From Eupeodes corollae (Eukaryota > Arthropoda > Insecta > Diptera > Syrphidae), in NCBI RefSeq assembly GCF_945859685.1, contig NC_079149.1, positions 84,621,073 to 84,685,072 on the forward strand: DNA of 64,000 nt. Direction: 5' to 3'. A program made the position numbers and the translations under genes. A model generated the notes under the pieces. That model ran no database searches and had not been told where the DNA came from. It saw only the letters and a list, made by a program, of their open reading frames with translations. This document shows, one piece after another, positions 24,401 to 30,710 of the stretch; position 1 is the first letter of the stretch; the number at the start of each line of letters is the position of its first letter.

Positions 24401-27400
24401 TTTATTACCAATAGCTTTTTTGCAAGAAAAAAGAGCTACAGTAGCTTTTTTGACTCTTTCCTGTACTTTGCGTTTCCAATTTAGTTTTTCATCTAAGAGA
24501 AGACGCAGGTATTTAGCCTCGCCTGAGAATTTTAATTGGATTCCTTTAATATAGGTAAGGTTGGCAAATGGAATTTTGTATCTCCTCGAAAATAAGACTA
24601 CAACGGTTTTGTATGGGTTAACACCCAGTCCACACCGATCAGCCCAAAGTATTAGCCTGTCTAAGACATTTTGTAAGAGTTATTTTAAGGCGTTAAGATG
24701 CTTTCCTGAAACTGCTATAGCAATGTCGTCCGCATAGGCGATCACTCTGAAGCCCTCTGCATCCAGTGAGGATTCCATTCACCACTACGTTCCAGAGGAG
24801 AGGGGATTGAACACCACCTTGAGGTGTCCCTCTACTAACGAATCGTCTGCCAGAATAGTTGCCAGTTTTGAGTTAATCATTTTGCTAGCCAGCATAAAAT
24901 GAATTTACTCCTGAAGCGAACTCTCTACATTTAGATATGTTAGTGCAGATGTGATTGCAGATGTATCCACGTTGCTAAAGGCACCTTCGATGTCAAGGAA
25001 AGCAACCATAGTGAACTCTTTATGATGGAGGGAATATTGTTTCCACCGATTTACCTTTGCATATTGAGACGAAGACAGAAGTCTTGTATTAATACTTGCT
25101 CTTAAATGGATATCAATCAATCTTTCCAAGGTCTTATAGGTCGTAGATCTTTAGGATTGACTTGCGAGCATTTACCTGCTTTTGGTTTAAAAACAACTCT
25201 AACTTCTCTCCATGCAGAGGGAACATGGATCAGGTAAAGACAGCTGGTAAAAAATGCGTTAAGGATTGGTGCAATTATGTCAAAAGTCTTTTGTAGGTCG
25301 ACTGGTATTATTCTATCTGGTCCTGCAGATTTAAAAGGTTTGAAGCTGTTGAAAGCCCATTGTAGCTTGTCCCTTGTGATCAGACCTTCTGTATTTTTCA
25401 AGGAGCTTGGCATCGCTGGATTAGTTGAAAAAATTTTCCGTAACCTAGATGCTTCACAAGTTTCTCCTATCATGCCACAGAAGGATCGCCAAGTAGATCG
25501 CTTAGATTTCCTTAGTGCCTACTTTTAAATTCTTAGGAATTCTTTGTAACAATCCAGTGAGAGGCTAGTCTTGCGGCTTTGGCTCGGTTGAGAAGTTTCC
25601 TGCGAGTCAAGCTCTGAGGCCCACCATTGTGGTTTCCTCTTTCCTCTTATGTGTATAAGTGGACAAGAACTTTCTAACGATCTGTTCATAGCTGAGGTGA
25701 GGTCATTGACTTTGTTGGCAAGTTCATTAGGGTTAGAGGAACGACTAGATATTCCAGGTTTTAGTAAACTTTGTAATTAGCTCCTGTATGAAGCCCAGTC
25801 ACTTTTCCGATAATTTCGAAAAGTTAATAGACTAGGGTTTTCATCCACATTGATATTGAACGGGATATACCTATGATCAGAGAACGAGTGTTCTTTGGAT
25901 ACTCTCCAGTCCAAGATCATATGGTGTATAGTATCTGAGACAAGAGTTATGTCTAGGACTTCTTGTCGAGTTTTAGTTATAAAGGTTGGTTCATTTCCAA
26001 CATTACTTACTAAGAGGTTAGTACCAGGAATATAATCAAAAAGAGGCTCACCTCTGTCGTTGATATTAGTACTTCCCCATACCGTGTGATGAGCGTTAAT
26101 ATCGCTCCCAATAATTAGGCGGATCCCTTGCCGTTGCGCTTCAGCGACGATTCTCTCAAAGGTTTTTCCAAGGAGTGGGCCAAGGTGGTCATGGGTAAGA
26201 TACGCCGACACTAGCCAGAAACTCCCTTTGGTTGTTTCCAGCCTAGATAAGGTGGTATCTTTGTCACTGAAATGATAGAGTAAAAATACATTTATGCTAC
26301 GTTTCACTAGGATGCAAGACCTAGGTTCACCTTTATCTGTCACACACAGTGTGCAGTACCCAGGAGTCCTGAGTCCTCGAACAATGGACGGAGAAGAATT
26401 TAGGCCGAGGCCTTTATGGAGTGTAAGAGATTAATCTGTACTAACTGCAGCATTTTGGCTACAATTAGGCAGATCAACCTCCACCACGGTTTTGTTCTGT
26501 TCGTCTGAGGATGAACCCAAGAGTTCGTCCTCGCTCAGAAGGATCATGTTTAGGTCGTCCTCAGTTTCCATTAAGGATGGACTGTCTTCGACTTTTTAAG
26601 AGGGTGGAGTCGTGATTGCAGAGGGCATGGGTGCATCGTTACCCTCTGTTAGGAGAGAAGACAAAGTTCCAGGCCCACCAACCACGAGTTCACCTTCGGT
26701 TGTTGTAGGAGGCCCGCTATCCGTGATAACCTCATACTTTTTTGTAAATTCGAATTTAAATGGATTCGAAGCCATAGTTTATACAGCCATTGGTCAAGGC
26801 TAGAGGACCCAAGAATTCTTCATTGAGTACCGCAATGGCACTCCTATAGTTGTGTGGCATGTGGCACTGTCTTCTTGAAACCACATATTCATCAAATCGT
26901 ATTATTCAATAGCAGGCAAAAAAGTCAGTTACTATATGACCATAGCGCTCCGAATTGACGGTGGCAGTTGTCCATCGTCGTTATCGAAGGAGTAAGGTCC
27001 AATTACACCTCCGGCCCAAAAAGCGCGCCAAACAGTTACTTTTTGTAGATGTAATGGAATCTCCGTTCAATTACTTGAGGATTCTCAGAACTCCAAATAC
27101 GACAATTTTATTTATTAACATACCCACCGAGTGACAAATGCGCCTCGTCGCTGAAGAAATTTTTGTTCGGAAAATCGCAGTTCAAGCACCCATTAGACGT
27201 ATTTACTGGCTTGCTTCAGTTGTTGTGTGAGTTGGACTTTATATGGATGTAGATGTAGATCCAAATTCAAAATACGCCACAATGTATCATAAGAAAGTTC
27301 TAATTCCCGAGAACGACGAGGAATCGATACATTCGGGTCTTCGGCAACAGTCTCACTTCACAGTTTGTCCAATTGCTTGTGTAGTAGGACGATTATGCAA

Positions 27401-30400
27401 ACCATAATATCCTCTTAAAGTACGATATGTGTAGTAGAAACTACTATAATAGATTTTATGTAAAACTAGAAAACAAGCTTATTTCGTTAGAATTACTAGG
27501 AGTCTTGAATCTGTTTATTCAGCCCGAGAGTGGTGGAAGATTTCTAAGCAAATACGTGGACAGTCGATTAAAACCACAACATCCATAAAAGTAAATGCAT
27601 TTTGAAAACTTACTCTCGCAATCAAATGATTCAGCTAGTATCTCATACGTTCTTTCTGAGCAACAGGTTCCAGAGTTAGATTACCCCATTGAGCTGCACG
27701 AGATATATTCTGCTATATCTTCATCAAAAGATTTAAAAACTCCTTGTTTTGATGAAATACCGTATGCATTTTATAAAAATGCATGTCCATATCTTATTGA
27801 AGAAATAAAGAAGTTATTCACTGAGATTCTTGTAACTGCAACGCTGCCATCATCTTTTAGAAAATCCATTATATACCCACTGTTTAAGAAAGGAGATACA
27901 AATTTTGTGTCAAACTATAGAGGACTTTTATTTCTCGATACGCTCTATAAGCTTTTTATTACAGTTCTCTTGAGCAGACTGTCAGACAAAGTTTATAATC
28001 TTTCATGCATAATTCAACTTCAACTCTGCCAAAAAAAGAAACTAAGCTTTTTTCATCGATGTTAAGGCTGCTTTTGAAAGCATTGACAGAAATGCTCTTA
28101 TTTATAAGTTATAGACTCTAGGAATATCTTAGAAGGTACTGATTCTGTTCTTAAATGATCTTCATGCGGAACTTCCAATCGGTATTGTTTAACACGATCT
28201 TTAAGTTATCGCCCTCTTATATGCGGACGAATTGTACTGTTGTCAGATAATCCTTCCAATTTGAAACAGCTAATGGAGGGTTTTAAGACTTACTGCATTC
28301 AATGGAATCTTGAAATAAATCTTGATAAGTCGGTTATAATAATATTTCGCAATGGTGGAAGAAGAGCAGCGTGCGAACAATGGTTTTACAATAATTTAGA
28401 AACAAAGGTGTCTAACAACAAAAATATCTTGGCGTAGTGTTTAATTACAACATGTCATCATGGAATGAGCATCTAACAAACAGATTGAGGGCATCTAAAA
28501 ATTCCATCAATGCAACGTGGTTGAGACTGCTGCGAGACAATACCGTCCAACACTCAACAAAGTTCAACTTATACAAGTTATTATGTTGTATTGTGCACAA
28601 GTTTGCAGCGTTTCTTCATGAAAAAATGCTTTTTACTGCCCGATAATACGCCTAACTATGCTGTGCACATTGAAACAGGTTTACCGAAGGGTTTCCTAAC
28701 GTCCCTCCAGCTACATTTTTCTTAATCTTCCTAATAATAGATTACCGAACATTTTATCGAAAGCCATTATAAACAAGAAAATCTTCTGGGCTAAAAAATG
28801 GTTGGATCTTTTCCATGGATGTTTGTTGGATTTTTTTTCTGACATGAATCTACTTGAATGGCCCAGCTTGCGTAACATTCTCTTACTGAAAATGAAAGAA
28901 AACCACTGTACTGAATTTACAGTTAGTGCGACACAGTCTCAATTTCACGATGAATATTACAACTTGATGTACTCTGGCATACCGAACTACTTTGATGACT
29001 CCAATTCACGTGATATGATTTCCATAATTTTAAAAGCTTGAAGCGGGTTCCTTATTATCAATGGAAGAACTTTCCAAGGAGATACAGATGAAATATGTAC
29101 ATTGTGTAATATGGAAGAATCGGAAAATACCATCCACTTTATTGGAACCTGCCCAGTATTCAAACAGTTTCTTGGCAGCGCCATGCTCTCTCATTCTCAA
29201 CTTCTCAACATTCTTAATGGATACTCCAAACTTATATTACTTTTTAAAAGCGTTAATTTAATATCGCAATCTTGTTATAAATTAATTTTCATAACATATA
29301 TATGTATGTAACTTAATCTACTTAGGTTAGGTTGGAGTGGCTGTCCAGATGTCATTGACGCACGTAGACCTCAAGGGTCCATTGTGATACCACTAATGAG
29401 GTTTCTCATGGGAGAGTTATGAACTTAAACAAACCATTTTGTACTTTTAATAAAGTTAGAGAGACGTTTTGTGTCAATCGTTGCCAGTTCACTGGTGTTA
29501 TCGAAGAAGGGATTACCGAGAAAGTAATTCCTTCTAATGGAGAGTGCTGGACATGTACATAGAAGGTGTTGGACCGTTTCCTCTTCCTCCTCGTCCTCGT
29601 CCATGCAGCTTCTACAGAAGTCATTTGTGTAGACCCCTAGCCTCAGAGCATGTCTTCCTATGAGGCAGTGTCCCGTTATTACTCCAATTGTAGAGCTTAT
29701 ACTTTGTCTGCTCAGTGATATCAAGCCTTTTGACCGTTTTAAGTCAATACTTGGCCATATTTGCTTGGTTGCTAGGCAGGTGGTACTTTGTGACCATCTA
29801 GCATTTTTTGTTTCTAGAGCATATTCCTTGAGAAGATATTTGCATGTAGCAAGTGAGGTTTCTATGTTATGTTTTTGTCTAACATGCGGCAGAAGTGTTC
29901 CGTTTTTGGGGAGCTCATCGGCTTTACAATTTCCCGGAATGTCTCTGTGGCCCGGCACCCAAATGAAGTGAATGTTAAACTGTTCCGTCATTTCATTCAG
30001 AGATGATCGACAATCGTGTACTGATTGAGAGTTTGTGGAGACAGACGCGAGAGATTTAAGAGCGGCTTGGCTGTCTGAGAAGATTCGTATATCCTTACAA
30101 GATATAACGTTTTCTTTGAGCTTCTTAAATCGCCATTACTTCGGCCTGGAATACACTACATTGATTGGGAAGTCTATAGGATAGACTGAGATTCAGTTCA
30201 ACTTAATCTACTTATATAAATAAATAAATAAATTGGGTGGCGCAAGAGTCCGTTTGAGAACTAAGGCCTAGTGACTGACAACTCTCAACTTACTAAGCTT
30301 ATATAGTTTCTAAAATTTCCTTTTTAACCTGACAACTTAAAGTTATTGTCAAAACTAATATTAAACCAGCAATAAAAATTATATATACATATATTTCTTG

Positions 30401-30632
30401 TATCAAAAATATTTAAACTTAATCTTACTACATTAGTTAACAAAACCTACATTTTTGTTTTAGCATTAACAATCGTGAACTTCGAGTAGACGTCAGTTCA
30501 ACAATTCAATGTCGTTTAGGTGGTAAGCCACGATCAATTGTTGTAGAAGGAACGACTGGAGTAGAAAACCCGAGCTTCCGAAACTCCGGTGTTGCAATCA
30601 CCCTAGAAGTCCCATCATCGTACTGTGTTTAG
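3332..30632 (+). CDS. Myo31DF: Unconventional myosin ID (class I myosin heavy chain), 10 exons, N-terminus outside window
   Basis: Actin-based motor of the Myo1D class; the Drosophila member sets left-right asymmetry, acting with beta-catenin/cadherin at the cell cortex (family knowledge). Exons join in frame: 3332-3438, 3501-3696, 10253-10472, 20507-20732, 20798-21181, 21247-21326, 21389-22116, 22179-22845, 22907-23064, 30464-30632, giving about 977 codons and a TAG stop. Visible in order: P-loop GESGAGKT, switch I NDNSSRFGKY, switch II DIYGFE, a serine 16 residues before DALAK (the TEDS position), actin-binding and converter regions, two IQ-like motifs (around LQKLVRGWICRKNY and ALVIMRYYKTYKLRSY), then a basic TH1 tail ending SSYCV. 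The tail, with its WPEPP linker, points to class ID rather than IC. About 34 N-terminal residues are missing and should lie upstream. No stops or frameshifts were seen; all splice sites are GT-AG. Confidence 0.93.
3501..3696 (+). CDS. Myo31DF: Myosin ID exon with the ATP-binding P-loop
   Basis: Contains the Walker A motif GESGAGKT at about 3602-3625. It ends in QGQNEIER with a GTACGT donor at 3697 and splices over 6.6 kb of transposon-rich intron to 10253. Confidence 0.94.
4370..5300 (-). pseudogene. Jockey/CR1-like LINE reverse transcriptase fragment
   Basis: Minus-strand frames around 5080-4877 read VINYRPIAKLSHILNIFESI and then a QFGF/HRSTTTN stretch, the usual RT fingers region. Further on, frames with stops show VSIDFSKAF and a decayed PHGSHLDPLLVIL, the palm motifs leading to the YADD region, which itself is not recognisable. 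Frame changes and stops make it a dead fragment. Boundaries are approximate and no target-site duplication was found. Confidence 0.6.
5183..5575 (+). repeat. Unclassified repeat Y, copy 1
   Basis: GGCAAGTTTCTAGTATCTGA at about 5197-5216 recurs exactly at about 11079-11098. The later part (TTTACAATACAAAAT, AAATAATGTTTTTG) resembles 20100-20270. The family is non-coding, AT-rich and otherwise unidentified. The second copy is split by the nested LINEs of intron 3. Confidence 0.5.
5697..5998 (-). mobile_element. RTE-like LINE copy A, inverted 5' segment
   Basis: This segment aligns, in the same orientation, with 55255-55530, which is the 5' leader of the minus-strand RTE copy C. Here, however, the rest of the element (5999-8165) runs on the plus strand. 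Shared blocks include the TCCGAGGCTTGTTGGT and GTGGCCAGGAAGTCA stretches. The junction with the forward part lies at about 5998, with 1-3 bp of microhomology (GGA/GA). Confidence 0.7.
5999..8165 (+). mobile_element. RTE-like LINE copy A, forward part (endonuclease to 3' end)
   Basis: Reads from inside the AP-like endonuclease (ELLDKTYEQ, then GDFNAKL, then NSLLDNTSDNGFRL) through RT to the C-terminal domain (LYKTLIIPVLLYGAEVWTM, FERKVLRVIYGPVCI, and further on a degenerate WLGHVERM-type block). The longest frame is 7119-7844. Stops and frameshifts occur throughout, and the active-site YADD is replaced (LACADNIDI). The 3' end is shortened: GTAAGTAAG follows directly on GGACT. Assigned to the RTE clade from the C-terminal GAE/FERKVLR and GHVERM hallmarks. 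Confidence 0.8.
6891..6914. repeat. (AAT)n microsatellite inside RTE copy A
   Basis: About eight consecutive AAT/ATA units interrupt the RT coding sequence where other copies encode the end of the KIFSAV block. Confidence 0.9.
8185..8560 (-). pseudogene. Jockey/CR1-like LINE fragment between endonuclease and RT
   Basis: Minus-strand frames read YDFHKAQFFQIKDYINSVPF and, in a second frame, APPWYYHSLRSLRNESNKLL. These resemble the linker between endonuclease and RT in insect jockey/BS-type LINEs (a pattern of 'Y.F..A.F..I..Y..S..' followed by 'P.WY...L'). The two frames overlap with a shift, so the fragment is broken. It lies between RTE copy A and a hAT-like fragment. Confidence 0.5.
8560..8880 (+). 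pseudogene. hAT-like (ZMYM1/DUF4371-type) transposase fragment
   Basis: Plus-strand frame reads FATFWNDILERFNAKNKMLQ, then shifts frame to FDRYEEAAKKIF. The pattern 'FW.DIL.RFN....LLQDP.L' followed by 'FD.YE..AK' is typical of the middle of ZMYM1-like hAT transposases. A stop and a frameshift are present. Identification rests on memory of the family. Confidence 0.5.
9130..9960 (-). other. Unrecognised minus-strand ORF remnants
   Basis: Three open stretches lie on this strand: 9326-9138 (62 codons), 9935-9642 (97) and 9867-9532 (111). The last reads MAAWKEAYHTKYESIENPSH near its start and RVFPDFSNNVFKKFD later. The first part of the 97-codon frame runs into the 111-codon frame if one T of a run is removed, so the two may be one broken ORF. 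A TTGTATAG acceptor-like site precedes it. No family was recognised; it may be the N-terminal part of a transposon protein or a processed pseudogene. Confidence 0.35.
10253..10472 (+). CDS. Myo31DF: Myosin ID exon with switch I
   Basis: Encodes VKNVLIQSNAILETFGNAKT, then NDNSSRFGKY (switch I), and ends HSFYQ. Flanked by TTTTTACAG and GTAATT. Confidence 0.94.
11057..11145 (+). repeat. Repeat Y, copy 2, left part
   Basis: Matches 5183-5290, including GGCAAGTTTCTAGTATCTGA. It is interrupted at about 11145 by RTE copy B; the right part resumes at about 20030. Confidence 0.5.
11146..11935 (-). mobile_element. RTE-like LINE copy B, 3' part
   Basis: Minus-strand frames read VYKTLIIPVLLYGAEAWTM, FERKVLRVIYCPVCI and, in another frame, a WLGHVERMETNAPARKVF block. 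The 3' tail is the degenerate CTTTCTTAAGGTGGC (on plus). At 11935 it is interrupted by a jockey-like LINE; it resumes after 16037. Confidence 0.85.
11923..11935. repeat. Target-site duplication, left copy
   Basis: TTCTTCAATTAAG is repeated exactly at 16025-16037 and flanks the jockey-like LINE. Confidence 0.9.
12542..13354 (-). pseudogene. Jockey-like LINE ORF2, C-terminal part
   Basis: 270 open codons after the RT domain, including VKYLGIWLDQYLYFDRHINA and the later PMIVYGCPVWF, the usual 'YLG..LD..L.~..H' and 'YG~~~W' blocks. A single TAG at about 13403-13405 separates it from the RT frame and the reading frame is otherwise continuous. The thumb and C-terminal region ends just before the 3' UTR. 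Confidence 0.85.
13406..14818 (-). pseudogene. Jockey-like LINE reverse transcriptase domain
   Basis: 470 open codons. In order: SSGIDGISNVVLRHLP, WKAPVVHPLPKKGKDNSNPS, NLRSISLLPSISKVFEKII, KQFGFKAGHDTIHA, a VDLEKAF palm block, GLQQGAVNSPILFSVYTSDL, and AIAYADDLIAYRTARK. The catalytic YADD is intact. It lies between the endonuclease frame and the C-terminal frame of the same ORF2. The first methionine is only the first ATG after upstream stops, not a real start. Confidence 0.9.
14943..15764 (-). pseudogene. Jockey-like LINE AP endonuclease domain
   Basis: 273 codons starting MGALPETRLKFLAVNVNSL. It has the APE-type order: N in NVNSL, E in ASETKL, AGDLNAKHEDWG, and YDSDHCGLAA (the catalytic SDH triad region). 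It overlaps by a few bases the end of ORF1, whose stop lies just upstream, as in two-ORF LINEs. It ends RWPRFTE and then frameshifts, so ORF2 is interrupted. The DNA-nicking domain itself looks complete. Confidence 0.88.
15772..16020 (-). pseudogene. Jockey-like LINE ORF1 (gag-like), C-terminal remnant
   Basis: One frame reads VDPKFSYAQMVSGNGDTRQ (the 'SYA' end of insect LINE ORF1 proteins). After a shift near 15935 another reads DIVALLLSIQGQLTGLQSQI and ends in a stop 5 bp before the ORF2 ATG. The start is missing because the element is 5'-truncated at 16024. Confidence 0.6.
16025..16037. repeat. Target-site duplication, right copy
   Basis: TTCTTCAATTAAG, identical to 11923-11935. The RTE sequence continues directly from it. 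Confidence 0.9.
16038..16995 (-). mobile_element. RTE-like LINE copy B, RT part
   Basis: Continues copy B. Minus frames read LVYADDIDIT, QCGFKSGKS, NAEL-type and VCPILKKGDPLSYTNCRTFS, then FDEECRQANTAKQKE. These align with 53471-54600 of copy C. The frame is broken. It is interrupted near 16995 by the next LINE, just where a poly(T) run starts. Confidence 0.82.
17412..17975 (-). pseudogene. Second LINE, reverse transcriptase fragment
   Basis: 187 open codons covering RT fingers to first palm motif, ending at ISKAFDKVWHQALLSKMYHR and then a junction into unrelated sequence. The region with YADD is absent, probably an internal deletion of several hundred bases. A separate frame at 17431-17021 appears to be the C-terminal tail of the same LINE (SLEHRRNVSCLSLFNRYFYK and NTRTVLNRKRIK are visible). 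Confidence 0.75.
18206..18618. repeat. 206-bp tandem duplication
   Basis: 18206-18411 is followed immediately by a second copy, 18412-18617, apparently identical. The block lies in the linker of the second LINE and abuts the 5' end of the inserted LOA/I-like LINE. Both copies end with the target-site sequence plus the first one or two bases (GC) of the inserted element. Confidence 0.93.
18617..19436 (+). mobile_element. LOA/I-like LINE copy i, 5'-truncated (RNase H and 3' end)
   Basis: Flanked by TAATGCCAAACAG at 18604-18616 and 19437-19449. Plus frames read EVLSWLKENVISTSDIRIFS and DSQAAIKSL (RNase H), then PGHRDIPGNCKADELARNGT, GHCLIGKHATRLGI, and a DFCRSCMDEEEEETVLHLLC zinc-knuckle-like block with TCPAL. 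It ends in CCTAACCTAA. Removing it joins PKRTVWHYEKANW of the host LINE in frame. The RNase H part carries a stop. Confidence 0.88.
19882..20030 (-). mobile_element. RTE-like LINE copy B, endonuclease remnant
   Basis: Resumes RTE sequence: GAAAACGCGTACTGGCTACC matches the reverse complement of copy A at about 6188-6216, and NSLHDNTSENGFMLN-like codons follow. About 290 bp present in copy A between this block and 16995 are missing. It is followed by repeat Y. Confidence 0.75.
20031..20270 (+). repeat. Repeat Y, copy 2, right part
   Basis: TTTACAATACAATTTG, ATAATGTTGGTA and TCAAGTGGAGTTC resemble 5440-5540 of copy 1. With 11057-11145 this brackets RTE copy B. Confidence 0.45.
20507..20732 (+). 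CDS. Myo31DF: Myosin ID exon (motor upper 50K region)
   Basis: Encodes LLRGVSDNELRQYDIVRDP onward to AILHLGNITFQ. TTTTCAG acceptor, GTAAGC donor. It joins to 20798 in frame through a 65-bp intron. Confidence 0.93.
20798..21181 (+). CDS. Myo31DF: Myosin ID exon with TEDS site and switch II
   Basis: Encodes SQEDELIIANKSHLKSAAKL, then GKDALAKAVYDRLF, and VIGVLDIYGFEIFDS (switch II at about 21091-21108). The residue 16 before DALAK is serine. It ends LQQLFI plus one base; the donor is GTATGA. Confidence 0.94.
21247..21326 (+). CDS. Myo31DF: Myosin ID exon (relay region)
   Basis: An 80-bp exon encoding ELVLKQEQEEYMKEGIEWTN and IDYFNNK, between TTTCAG and GTAAAA. Confidence 0.92.
21389..22116 (+). 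CDS. Myo31DF: Myosin ID exon (lower 50K, SH helices, converter)
   Basis: Encodes IICDLVEQPHKGIIAIMDEA, FRITHYAGDVIYKITGFIEK, FYVRCVKPND, VEHQVRYLGLLENVRVRRAG and GHTKIFIR. The exon is 728 bp and uninterrupted. Confidence 0.94.
22179..22845 (+). CDS. Myo31DF: Myosin ID exon (IQ motifs and first part of TH1 tail)
   Basis: Encodes two IQ-like helices and then KSIQWPEPPLSGRAAEPRLK and the tail to SILIKD. The open frame continues into the intron to a stop at 22870; the donor GTAATC at 22846 is chosen because joining to 22907 gives the conserved SISVS..RDQLVVFH stretch. Confidence 0.9.
22907..23064 (+). CDS. Myo31DF: Myosin ID exon (TH1 tail)
   Basis: Encodes LTSISVSTGRDQLVVFHSPA to CKKYQ. Acceptor TTTTAG, donor GTAAGT. 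No ATG-initiated frame covers it; it was found by homology and splice signals. Confidence 0.9.
23150..23320 (+). pseudogene. Possible LINE RNase H fragment
   Basis: Plus frame reads SIFTNGSKTEEGIGIFLSNP. The 'TDGSK...G.G' pattern is the first RNase H motif of LINEs, with the catalytic Asp replaced by Asn. It is short and isolated and overlaps nothing else recognised. Confidence 0.35.
23240..23520 (-). pseudogene. Tc1/mariner-like transposase, C-terminal part (split copy)
   Basis: Minus frame reads PLNLLWVYAKDRVYADKPLT and NIRQVITEIPSNN, the C-terminus of the insect Tc3-like transposase family seen at 1-362. The preceding bases (LRGG, CDL-like) fit the third catalytic block, with frameshifts. 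The N-terminal part of the same copy resumes at 26808-27445 on the same strand, so the LOA/I-like LINE between them split it. Confidence 0.65.
24905..25473 (-). pseudogene. LOA/I-like LINE copy ii, reverse transcriptase fragments
   Basis: Two frames overlapping near 25117-25129. The first reads ASRLRKIFSTNPAMPSSLKN, LQWAFNSFKPFKSAGPDRII, WREVRVVFKPKAGKCSQVNP, KDLRPI; the second reads LERLIDIHLRASINTRLL-type sequence then FTMVAFLDIEGAFSNVDTSA (first palm Asp motif). The YADD region after 24900 is decayed (RVIAYADDIAIAV can be read near 24720-24755). Confidence 0.75.
25777..26343 (-). pseudogene. LOA/I-like LINE copy ii, AP endonuclease domain
   Basis: 188 codons including FWLVSAYLTHDHLGPLLGKT, IIGSDINAHHTVWGSTNIND, RGEPLFDYIPGTNLLVSNVG, TRQEVLDITLVS and EHSFSDHRYIPF. 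The DINAHH and SDHR blocks carry the catalytic residues. It sits upstream of RT on the same strand with an intervening broken linker. Confidence 0.82.
26390..26775 (-). pseudogene. LOA/I-like LINE copy ii, start of ORF1 (internally deleted)
   Basis: From the ATG at 26775 the minus strand reads MASNPFKFEFTKKYEVITDS, then a Ser/Thr/Pro-rich stretch to a stop, then more acidic sequence (EDDLNMILLSEDELL) leading toward ORF2. The globular ORF1 domain seen in copy iv (32270-33040) is absent, so ORF1 is deleted. Confidence 0.55.
26808..27445 (-). pseudogene. Tc1/mariner-like transposase, N-terminal part (split copy)
   Basis: Minus-strand reading with several stops: RTLRGYYGLHNRPTTQAIGQ (helix-turn-helix region), DPNVSIPRRS..LGLSYDTL, FSDEAHL-like, GYVN-KQN-type, then WRAFWAGG.IGPYFF-like and CHMPHNYRSAIAVLNEEFLG. 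This is the order of the insect Tc3-like transposase up to the second catalytic block; the C-terminus lies at 23240-23520. Confidence 0.65.
27460..29309 (+). mobile_element. LINE copy (clade unresolved), 5'-truncated
   Basis: Plus frames: the linker AREWWKISKQIRGQSIK (frame-shifted), RT fingers (27595-28065: HEIYSAISSSKDLKTPCFDE, FRKSIIYPLFKKGD, NYRGLLFLDTLYKLF), a broken palm (FFIDVKAAFESIDRNAL near 28050-28090), and YADEL in place of YADD near 28220. Then comes the C-terminal region (28240-28646), and a Cys-rich end CTLCNMEESENTIHFIGTCP. Architecture resembles LINE G at 45690-50600. Inactive. Confidence 0.75.
27595..28065 (+). pseudogene. LINE reverse transcriptase fragment
   Basis: 156 open codons with the FKKGD and NYRG motifs. 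It diverges after SDKVYNLS, where other LINEs have the QxGF motif, and then loses frame. Confidence 0.72.
29310..29324. repeat. Target-site duplication, left copy
   Basis: AACTTAATCTACTTA, repeated exactly at 30200-30214 on the other side of LOA/I-like copy iii. Confidence 0.9.
29325..30199 (-). mobile_element. LOA/I-like LINE copy iii, 5'-truncated in RNase H
   Basis: 875 bp between 15-bp target-site duplications. The minus frame 29991-29425 is open for 188 codons: WVPGHRDIPGNCKADELPKN, GVITGHCLIGRHALRLGV, NDFCRSCMDEDEEEEETVQH, LLCTCPAL. The 3' end reads GGTTAGGTTGGAGTGGC on plus, the family tail. Upstream frames near 30150-30000 give the earlier RNase H part. It is better preserved than the other copies. 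Confidence 0.92.
29425..29991 (-). pseudogene. LOA/I-like LINE ORF2 C-terminus (RNase H end and Cys-rich domain)
   Basis: An open 188-codon frame containing the last RNase H motif (GHRDIPGNCKADELPKN, with the catalytic-region Asp) and a CxxC...H..C-type cluster (CRSCMD...HLLCTC). Part of a 5'-truncated insertion, so there is no functional start. Confidence 0.85.
30200..30310 (-). mobile_element. SINE 3' part (minus strand)
   Basis: (ATAA)n then TTGGGTGGCGCAAGAGTCCG and ACTAAGGCCTAGTGACTGAC. Its reverse complement matches the 3' half of the SINE at 41166-41472 (GTTGCGC-ACCCAATTTATTTATTTA). The tRNA-like head is missing. The first 15 bp are the target-site duplication of the neighbouring LINE. 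Confidence 0.65.
30464..30632 (+). CDS. Myo31DF: Myosin ID last coding exon
   Basis: Encodes DINNRELRVDVSSTIQCRLG and the C-terminus VPSSYCV, stop TAG at 30630-30632. Acceptor GTTTTAG. The join to 23064 is in frame (QD). It lies too far from the other exons to be found without recognising the tail. Confidence 0.92.
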
Positions 30633-30710
30633 TTATGTAAAAATTATATTTAAAAACAAATGTTATTTAATCTTAAGTCTATTTATTTCTATACAAAAAA
30701 AATAAAACTT
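30633..30710 (+). terminator. Myosin ID 3' UTR with poly(A) signal
   Basis: AATAAA at 30701-30706, 70 bp after the stop, is the first good polyadenylation signal. Confidence 0.6.

Larger units (their letters stand above)
23521..26805 (-). mobile_element. LOA/I-like LINE copy ii
   Basis: The 3' end is AGGTTAGGTTAAAGTGGC (plus-strand view), the shared tail of the family. Minus frames: C-terminal domain (23785-23564), region after RT (24361-23903), RT (25473-25117 and 25129-24905), endonuclease (26343-25777) and the start of ORF1 at 26775. The RNase H domain is largely deleted: HTDYNIPQLHG joins directly to TDLARNGTV. Stops and frameshifts make it inactive. No clear target-site duplication was found. 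Confidence 0.82.
23065..30463 (+). other. Myosin ID intron 9 (7,399 bp), transposon-filled
   Basis: Donor GTAAGT, acceptor GTTTTAG. It holds, in order, a Tc1/mariner-like copy split by a LOA/I-like LINE, another LINE, a truncated LOA/I-like LINE and a SINE tail. 30311-30463 shows nothing recognisable. Confidence 0.85.

Noticed and set aside
30200..30214. The repeated AACTTAATCTACTTA as part of the SINE
   Set aside because: The identical copy at 29310-29324 flanks the other side of the LOA/I-like insertion, so it is that insertion's duplication.
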